A stretch of 11,928 bases of DNA, taken from FEN-1297 sp046706945. GTDB lineage: Bacteria; Bacteroidota; Ignavibacteria; Ignavibacteriales; Ignavibacteriaceae. The position numbers and the translations under genes were made by a program. The number at the start of each line of letters is the position of its first letter. Position 1 is the stretch's first letter. The stretch lies in the NCBI GenBank assembly GCA_046706945.1, contig JBJKOY010000075.1, forward strand, positions 1 through 11,928, read 5' to 3'. The notes under the pieces are model-generated. The model was not told where the DNA came from. It worked only from the letters and a program-made list of their open reading frames with translations, and did no database searches. This document shows, one piece after another, positions 6,131 to 11,928 of the stretch.

Positions 6131-9100
6131 ATGAATAATTTTACAAGTAAGATTTTTTGCCTCGTAATTTTTATAGTTACTTTAATCCTTTTTAACAATG
6201 CATCGGCGCAAAACGCCGGCAACAATTCTTTTATATTTAACGGGACCAGCAGCAGACTTTATGTCTACGACGGACAGCCCGCAAATACAGACGCCAACCA
6301 GAAGGGTTTTCAATTCTTCAACAGCGATACTCTGAATAACCAGATAACGGTTCAGGCATTGATTTACCTCATCGGTGATACGCCTCCGAATACGGCTGTG
6401 CCTATAATTTACAGGGAAGTAAATAACGGGACTACATTTTCTTTATTCCTGAAAAATAATATCGCATACTTTTCGGTCGGCAATAATAATTCCGATACGG
6501 TCAATACAATTACCAGGCTCTCAGCTTTCCAATGGATCTCGCTGACTGGTTCGTATGACGGCGGCACCCTTAAAATATATTCGGGAGGCACCCTATTATC
6601 CAGCTCTTCTTTTAAAATGACACCAGGCTATAACATAACGGAGGGCTCGACAGGCTTATTCGTAGGGGAATCAAATACAGGAGCGTATAGAGGCTTGATG
6701 GATGAAATAAGAATATTTAATACCGCCCTGGGTGACAACAATATCAATAATTCGGGCGGCAACGGAAACCCGGCTGAAAATATCCCGAGTTCGCTTCTGC
6801 AAAACTTGTACGGAGAATGGTCCTTTACAAATATAAGTCCCGTAAATATTCTGAATGATTTATCCGGTTACAATAACGATCTGTATATAAACAATATAGA
6901 TTCAACTCAAGTCATTCCTACAAAAAGCAAGAACTTTCCTTTCTTCGTGGTTACATCAGTCTTGGATGACCCCGATGCCGTAACAGGCGACGGATCTGCA
7001 GTCTCAACGGACGGGCAAGTTACGCTTCGCTCGGCAATACAGGAAGCAAATGTCTCGACCGGCCGACGTTATATTTATTTTTACATACCGGGAACTGTTC
7101 ATGTAATCCAGCCTTTATCGCCCCTGCCTGCAATTACTCAGTCAGTATATCTGGACGCAACTACGCAGAGCGGTTATAACGGAACACCCGTTGTACAGGT
7201 AAGCGGCGCTTATGCGGGTATTACGGCGTCATCGGGCGGGAATACTATGACCGGGCTCTCAGTAACAAGTACCTCCAGTGCCGGTCTAACTCTTAATAAT
7301 ACCGGGGAGAATAAAATTTTTGCGAATCAAATATCGGGTATATCAATAAGTTCCACCGGAAATATTATAAGTGCAAATGACGTAGCAAATTCAACCGGGG
7401 ACGGGATTTCAATTTCAACAGGCTCGGCGGATAATACCGTATCCAATAATAATATAATTAACAATAACGGGAACGGAATTTCCATATCCGGCGCGGACAA
7501 AAACTCGGTTTCAAATAATTCCATCGGCAATAACTCTTTGAACGGCATATCGGTTTCCGGCAGTGCCGGGATTATTGCTTCCAATTCAATTTACGGCAAT
7601 CTGAATTTCGGCTTGCTGTTAAACGGGAACAACGGAAATAAAATAACCGGAAATACGATAGGGACGAATAAATCGGGCGGCGTTTCCGTAACCGGCAGCA
7701 AAGAAACGCTGACCGGGAATACAATATTAAAAAATACGGGCTACGGAATTCTATTAAATTCTTCGGGCGACTCCCTTATTGCCAATAAGGATACGGCTAA
7801 CACCGGCGGCGGCATATATATCAGCGGCAGTGATAACGTAATAAACTCCAATACTGTAACCGGGAACGGGACCTCGAACGGGGGTCCGGCAACGGGAAAC
7901 GGGATTACCGTTGATGCCGGTTCAATAAATAATGAGTTCTCTGATAATAATATAACCGGGAATTACGGCATTGGATTATCGATGAATTCCGCTCCTTTGG
8001 ATCAATTAAAAAATAATATTATAAGCGGGAATAATTCGGGAGGAATTTATCTCTTAAATACAACGGGCACTCTCGGTAATAACACGATAAGGGGCAACTC
8101 AAATTTCGGGATCCAATTAAATGCTTCAAGTAATACAATTACCGGGGACCTGGTTTATAATAATGCCGGTCACGGTATTATAATTAACGGAAGCAATAAC
8201 AGCATAGAGCATGATTCGGTTTTTAATAACGGAGTATCGGGCGCAGGCGACGGCGTATACGTACAGACGGGGAACGGTAATTCAATTATATATAATTCTA
8301 TTTATAATAATTTCTTTTTAGGCATCCAATTGGCGCCGTCATCTAACAATTCGCAGCCTTACCCCGTGCTGAACACTCTTTATTCGTGGCAGGATTCAAC
8401 CTTGCTGCCGAAAATAAGAGGAGGCACGGCCGTACAGGGAAACCTCAACAGCGCGCCGAATACAAATTATAAAATACAATTTTTCGCGAATACGAATTCA
8501 AATACAAGGGAAGGAAGACGCTATATCGGGGAAATTGAAGTAACCACGGACATTGCGGGCGAGTCGGACTTTTTTGCCAACCTGAGCAACACCGTCCTAA
8601 ACAGCGGCGAAGTTGTAAGTGCAACCGCCACGGAACTTGATAAAGCAAACAATACTGCTTTAAGCACGTCCGAATTTTCAAACTCAATTTCCGAAAGCGC
8701 CAATGAAGGGCTCCATTACAAGGTTAATACAACGTTATCCGGGATACCCCTGCATTGGCAGAACGGGCAGGCTGATTACGAGATCGCTCCATCGGTAATC
8801 GATCACGGTCAAAATTATGTTAACGCAATCGTAAGCGGATTTAATACCTGGAGCCGGGTAAAACCGCTGCATTATACCAGGATAAACCCGGCATCAACTA
8901 CCGAACAATGGGGCGGAAATACGGACGGGATAAATAATGTTGTATGGATTGCCGACTCTTCCGATTGGGCAAACATTGTAGGAGCACCTGAAGACGTAAT
9001 ATCGGTTACTAGGATCAGATACAATGCTCTAAACGGCGAATTGATCGATGCCGATATTGCCTTTAACGGCAAACCGGCTTCGCTTACTACGGGAACTCAT

Positions 9101-11638
9101 TTTAGCTGGACAACAGATCCGGCGGATAGTTCGACCGACCTGGATGTTCAAAATGCCGCTACTCATGAAATCGGGCATTTTACGGGCCTTGCCGATTTAT
9201 ATAATCCCGGCGATCCTTTCTATAATTTATCAATGGGAAATAATAACCAGGGTGCTACGATGTACGGCCGTATTAATGTCGGCGAGACATCTAAGAGGGA
9301 CGTGCACCCGACGAATTACTCGGATCAATCTTCCGTTACGACATACGACGTAGGCGGCATCAATTATATGTACAGCCACCTTAACGAAGTTTACTATGAT
9401 ATAGTCCTGGTATTTGACGGTTCGGTAAACTTTACTTCGCAGGATATTCTCAACGGTTTTACGCCTTCAAAAAATTCGTCGGCGGAACTCCTTGCCAATT
9501 TAAGAAAGGGTGATAAAATCGGCTGGGTAGACGGAACCGATAACGTACAATCAATCGATACCAGTTTTTACACGGTATTAAGAAACAGGCTGAATAACCT
9601 GCAGCCCGACACTTCGGGAAATTTGGCTTCACGGATAACCGCCGCTGAGAATTTATTCGATATGAATTCGACAAATAAAAAAATAATTCTACTGTACAGT
9701 GCGGGTGAAGTTTCCGCGGATTCGTTAGTTACAAAGCTTAATCTTAATCCCGGTATAAAAATTTATACTATGGGATTTGCAGGAGTTGAACAAGGCCAGG
9801 ATCTAATGAGCTGGCTTGCCAATCAAACAGGGGGAGAATATTATAAAATCGACAGCTCAAGCGAAATAAATACCGTTACAAATGTAATTTGGTTAAGACT
9901 GCTGGGCTTGCAGATTTCCTATTTGTCAGGCGAATTAAGCAGTAATATCATTTCAAACGGGATGGCCTGGCAGGGCGGGATGGCCTGGCAGGGCGGCATG
10001 GCCTGGCAGGGCGGGATGGCCTGGCAGGGCGGGATGGCTTGGCAGGGCGGGATGGCTTGGCAGGGCGGGATGGCCTGGCAGGGCGGCATGGCCTGGCAAG
10101 GAGGCATGGCCTGGCAAGGCGGAACTCTTGATATGGGACTTTCCTGGAAAGGAAGCGAATATTCCTTAGTCTTACTGCCGCCGGGCATATCGGTAACTAC
10201 TCCCGGAGTTATTCCCGATTCGGCTATTGATGTCGGAAATTACAATAGTTCACAAAATGCCAAATACGGCATTGAATACTTTGACGGCTACAGTCCAACC
10301 GGCGGCGGATATCCGTACAGGTTTTTCAGGATAAATCATCCGGGGATCGGGCAATGGAAATATGCCGTTATTCAAAATACCGCGCCGGATACTACGGAAT
10401 CAATAAGAGTTTATATGGCCAACAACCAGGACTTAATTTTAAAATTCAGTACAGACAAGCAAAGGTATTATTTACAGACCGATCAAAACGGGAACCTTTT
10501 ACCGACCGTTGTAAATTTAACGGCAACGGTTTTACAAGGCGGAGAATCCGATTCGTTAACCGGGCATGTTCTAACCGAAGGCTCGCCGGTCGATACCGCC
10601 GTCGTAAAAGTGCAGATTATTGCTCCCGACAGCCAGGTAGTGCTCGGCCAGTTAAAACCCGTAGGGAACGGTCTGTATACAATTTCTCTTAAGGCCGATG
10701 AATTGGGGAATTATGACGTTAATGTAATTGCATCGGATATGGATTCTACCGCAGTGAACGGGACAAAATATAATAACAGTAAATTTATAATTACGACCAA
10801 GGGTTCTTTTTACATATCAAAGTATGTATACCCTGTTAATAATAACAGCGCCCAATCTTACTTCATCAATGCACTGAATATTCTGAACGGCATTTTAAGC
10901 AATCCGAATTTTACGCTGGATAAAAATACTTCAAAGAATATAAGCAACGCCGCCGGTTTAATTAAATCCTCAATCGGGTATTTCCTGAACGGCGGGAACC
11001 GGTTAAATTCAAAAAAAGGACTGACCTTTTACGCAAATATTCAAACAGCCGTTAACGATATTTATACATATACTGACAACGCTTATTTCGGAGATAACAT
11101 TAAGCAGGCGCTTGATTATATGTATCAGGGTAGTTATCTGATAGATAATACGGCGAGAAATGACGCTCAAAATCCGATTTACGGTTCGGTTTCAAACTAC
11201 GCCAGTTCAATGAACAGCGTAAATTCGGAAATAGGCAAGGCAATCCTCGAATATAATAAGGGCAATTACGTCAATTCGTTCAATCATTGGACAAACGCCT
11301 GGAAATTTGCCGAGAATATAATGGGTGCAAACCTGAAGAAAGAAGCCGATGATAATTCCAATTTAAATATACCCAAGGTATACAGCTTAAGTCAGAATTA
11401 TCCTAACCCGTTTAATCCGAGCACCGTAATTCAATATCAAATTCCCAAAAAGGGATTTGTGAGCCTACGTGTTTACGACATACTCGGAAGAACGGTTGCA
11501 ACACTTGTTGACGAAGAGCAGGCCCCCGGTTATTATAATGTTACGTGGAATGCTTCAAAATATTCCAGCGGAATTTATTTATATAGGATTCAAAGCGGGA
11601 CGTTCAGTGCGACCAAAAAATTAATATTGTTAAAATAG
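6131..11638 (+). CDS. Giant multidomain T9SS-exported protein with matrixin-like metalloprotease domain and MAWQGG repeats
   Basis: 1835 residues, from an ATG preceded by AGAGGG. Domains read in order: signal peptide (1-26, cut after ASA); LamG/concanavalin-like domain (about 30-200, with MDEIRIFNTAL at 190); parallel beta-helix opening with VTLRSAIQEAN (297) and continuing to about 740 in Asn/Gly/Ile-rich turns; a beta domain with YKIQFFANTNS and TATELDK (about 745-855); a matrixin-like zinc protease domain (about 857-1080) with HEIGHFTGLAD (His1012, Glu1013, His1016, Asp1022) and Met-turn GATMYG (Met1044); a von Willebrand A-like domain (1088-1260) whose MIDAS is degenerate (DGSVN at 1096); nine MAWQGG copies (1278-1331); a beta-sandwich (1335-1440); an Ig-like domain (about 1455-1545); a helical domain (1567-1742); and a T9SS type A sorting domain (1750-1835, NYPNPFNPST). 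It should be exported through the outer membrane by T9SS and anchored or released at the surface. Protease activity is inferred from the motif only; the substrate is unknown. Confidence 0.9.
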   Translation: MNNFTSKIFCLVIFIVTLILFNNASAQNAGNNSFIFNGTSSRLYVYDGQPANTDANQKGFQFFNSDTLNNQITVQALIYLIGDTPPNTAVPIIYREVNNGTTFSLFLKNNIAYFSVGNNNSDTVNTITRLSAFQWISLTGSYDGGTLKIYSGGTLLSSSSFKMTPGYNITEGSTGLFVGESNTGAYRGLMDEIRIFNTALGDNNINNSGGNGNPAENIPSSLLQNLYGEWSFTNISPVNILNDLSGYNNDLYINNIDSTQVIPTKSKNFPFFVVTSVLDDPDAVTGDGSAVSTDGQVTLRSAIQEANVSTGRRYIYFYIPGTVHVIQPLSPLPAITQSVYLDATTQSGYNGTPVVQVSGAYAGITASSGGNTMTGLSVTSTSSAGLTLNNTGENKIFANQISGISISSTGNIISANDVANSTGDGISISTGSADNTVSNNNIINNNGNGISISGADKNSVSNNSIGNNSLNGISVSGSAGIIASNSIYGNLNFGLLLNGNNGNKITGNTIGTNKSGGVSVTGSKETLTGNTILKNTGYGILLNSSGDSLIANKDTANTGGGIYISGSDNVINSNTVTGNGTSNGGPATGNGITVDAGSINNEFSDNNITGNYGIGLSMNSAPLDQLKNNIISGNNSGGIYLLNTTGTLGNNTIRGNSNFGIQLNASSNTITGDLVYNNAGHGIIINGSNNSIEHDSVFNNGVSGAGDGVYVQTGNGNSIIYNSIYNNFFLGIQLAPSSNNSQPYPVLNTLYSWQDSTLLPKIRGGTAVQGNLNSAPNTNYKIQFFANTNSNTREGRRYIGEIEVTTDIAGESDFFANLSNTVLNSGEVVSATATELDKANNTALSTSEFSNSISESANEGLHYKVNTTLSGIPLHWQNGQADYEIAPSVIDHGQNYVNAIVSGFNTWSRVKPLHYTRINPASTTEQWGGNTDGINNVVWIADSSDWANIVGAPEDVISVTRIRYNALNGELIDADIAFNGKPASLTTGTHFSWTTDPADSSTDLDVQNAATHEIGHFTGLADLYNPGDPFYNLSMGNNNQGATMYGRINVGETSKRDVHPTNYSDQSSVTTYDVGGINYMYSHLNEVYYDIVLVFDGSVNFTSQDILNGFTPSKNSSAELLANLRKGDKIGWVDGTDNVQSIDTSFYTVLRNRLNNLQPDTSGNLASRITAAENLFDMNSTNKKIILLYSAGEVSADSLVTKLNLNPGIKIYTMGFAGVEQGQDLMSWLANQTGGEYYKIDSSSEINTVTNVIWLRLLGLQISYLSGELSSNIISNGMAWQGGMAWQGGMAWQGGMAWQGGMAWQGGMAWQGGMAWQGGMAWQGGMAWQGGTLDMGLSWKGSEYSLVLLPPGISVTTPGVIPDSAIDVGNYNSSQNAKYGIEYFDGYSPTGGGYPYRFFRINHPGIGQWKYAVIQNTAPDTTESIRVYMANNQDLILKFSTDKQRYYLQTDQNGNLLPTVVNLTATVLQGGESDSLTGHVLTEGSPVDTAVVKVQIIAPDSQVVLGQLKPVGNGLYTISLKADELGNYDVNVIASDMDSTAVNGTKYNNSKFIITTKGSFYISKYVYPVNNNSAQSYFINALNILNGILSNPNFTLDKNTSKNISNAAGLIKSSIGYFLNGGNRLNSKKGLTFYANIQTAVNDIYTYTDNAYFGDNIKQALDYMYQGSYLIDNTARNDAQNPIYGSVSNYASSMNSVNSEIGKAILEYNKGNYVNSFNHWTNAWKFAENIMGANLKKEADDNSNLNIPKVYSLSQNYPNPFNPSTVIQYQIPKKGFVSLRVYDILGRTVATLVDEEQAPGYYNVTWNASKYSSGIYLYRIQSGTFSATKKLILLK
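9962..10123 (+). repeat. Nine tandem 18-bp units encoding MAWQGG
   Basis: Nine perfect in-frame 18-bp units start at 9962 and every 18 bp to 10106. Typical unit: ATGGCCTGGCAGGGCGGG. The copies differ only at synonymous third positions (GCC/GCT, CAG/CAA, GGC/GGA/GGG). All nine hexapeptides are identical, so the peptide is under constraint or the array expanded recently. It sits between NIISNG and GTLDMGLSWKG, apparently in a loop of the beta-sandwich that follows the von Willebrand A-like domain. Confidence 0.97.
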
Positions 11639-11691
11639 AGTCCAATGATACACAAAGAAACATTATATTATCCGAGTGTTGTATTTAAGTA

Positions 11692-11704
11692 CCGGGGAAC
11701 CCGG
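11692..11704 (+). promoter_or_regulatory. GC-rich hairpin overlapping the ribosome-binding site of the next gene
   Basis: CCGGG (11692-11696) pairs with CCCGG (11700-11704) around a GAA loop. The 3' arm contains the first two bases of the Shine-Dalgarno GGAGGG (11703-11708) of the sensor gene starting at 11712. In this AT-rich region a five-pair all-GC stem over the ribosome site is noticeable and could limit translation. There is no following T-run, so it is not a terminator. Confidence 0.4.
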
Positions 11705-11711
11705 AGGGTCG

Positions 11712-11928
11712 ATGACGTCTAAACGTTTCTTCATAATCACTTTTTTCTTCCTTTTCATTACCGGAGCACGCGCACAGAACTTTATTAACTTCCATCATAT
11801 AACGGCCGAAGAAGGACTTTCCCAAAGCTCGGTCACATGTATTCTGCAGGATGAAAAAGGTTTTATGTGGTTCGGGACCGAAGACGGGTTAAACCGCTAT
11901 GACGGTTACAGCATAAAAGTATTTAAGA
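11712..11928 (+). CDS. Periplasmic beta-propeller sensor, probably hybrid two-component kinase (partial, 3' end beyond window)
   Basis: An ATG at 11712 opens a frame of 72 codons reaching the window edge. The signal peptide (hydrophobic residues 6-17, cut after ARA, before Gln22) is followed by FINFHHITAEEGLSQSSVTC, then a first propeller blade ILQDEKGFMWFGTEDGLNRY DGY. The signature GLSQSSV...Q D..GFMWFGT.DGLNRYDG is the opening of the Reg_prop seven-bladed ligand-binding domains that usually precede a Y_Y_Y domain, a membrane helix and a histidine kinase (often hybrid with AraC output) or a GGDEF domain. Which output is present cannot be seen. The ribosome site GGAGGG is only 3-4 nt from the ATG and lies partly in a hairpin. 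It starts 73 bp after the giant exported protein with no terminator between, so it may be co-transcribed. Confidence 0.85.
   Translation, partial: MTSKRFFIITFFFLFITGARAQNFINFHHITAEEGLSQSSVTCILQDEKGFMWFGTEDGLNRYDGYSIKVFK

Noticed and set aside
7250..8340. Repeated AT-rich AATAATAT-type words that could look like a nucleotide repeat or CRISPR-like array.
   Set aside because: The recurrence comes from Asn/Ile/Gly codons of beta-helix turns with irregular spacing; there are no conserved direct repeats with unique spacers.
9919..10188. Minus-strand frame reading a PPCQAM/PPCQAI repeat opposite the MAWQGG array.
   Set aside because: It is the antisense shadow of the 18-bp repeat, which leaves all frames open; there is no start signal and the plus-strand protein continues on both sides.
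11639..11711. Possible terminator between the giant gene and the sensor gene.
   Set aside because: The only stable hairpin (11692-11704) has no T-run and overlaps the next gene's ribosome site, so it does not look like a terminator.

Overview
The window (about 40% G+C by eye) looks like a chromosome piece from the Bacteroidota/Chlorobi side of the tree, most likely Ignavibacteria (Melioribacter/Ignavibacterium-like). The main clue is the C-terminus of the 1835-residue protein, a type IX secretion (T9SS) type A sorting domain with the signature YPNPFNPST, very common in that group. A LytS/LytTR pair, a seven-helix AraC-type regulator, DUF4395, SatD/DUF3307 relics and a beta-propeller sensor with WFGTEDGLNRYDG fit the same lineage. 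The taxonomic call is inference.

Layout. Positions 1-2500 (minus strand) hold a compact signalling operon: a LytS-type membrane histidine kinase, a LytTR response regulator overlapping it by 8 bp, and, 15 bp further on, a 7-TM AraC-type regulator cut by the window edge before its DNA-binding domain. A perfect 9-bp palindrome lies 60 bp ahead of the kinase. Positions 2759-3424 (plus) encode a DUF4395 membrane protein. Positions 3425-4520 look like eroding sequence: three 29-bp tandem units carrying spaced dyads, followed by the remains of a SatD-DUF3307 gene pair. The pair has collapsed into about 600 bp by internal deletions, and its three surviving pieces lie in three different reading frames. 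A 70-bp heptamer repeat follows. Positions 4565-4957 (minus) encode a small secreted DUF2914 protein, and a 607-bp AT-rich spacer with several dyads comes next.

Positions 5565-11638 (plus) are the centrepiece. A 166-residue exported protein, whose strand pattern suggests an NTR/TIMP-like OB fold, is followed 65 bp later by a giant exported protein. In order this has a signal peptide, LamG-like domain, Asn-rich parallel beta-helix, matrixin-like zinc protease domain with HExxHxxGLxD, degenerate von Willebrand A-like domain, nine perfect MAWQGG hexapeptides inserted in a beta-sandwich, Ig-like domain, helical domain and T9SS sorting domain. At 11712 a periplasmic beta-propeller sensor (probably a hybrid two-component kinase) begins and runs off the window.

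How the parts may work together (inference): the secreted protein and the giant protease-like protein look co-transcribed and may act as a pair at the cell surface. The downstream sensor could belong to the same transcript, since no terminator is visible between them. The LytS/LytTR/AraC operon is a separate regulatory unit whose targets cannot be read from this window.
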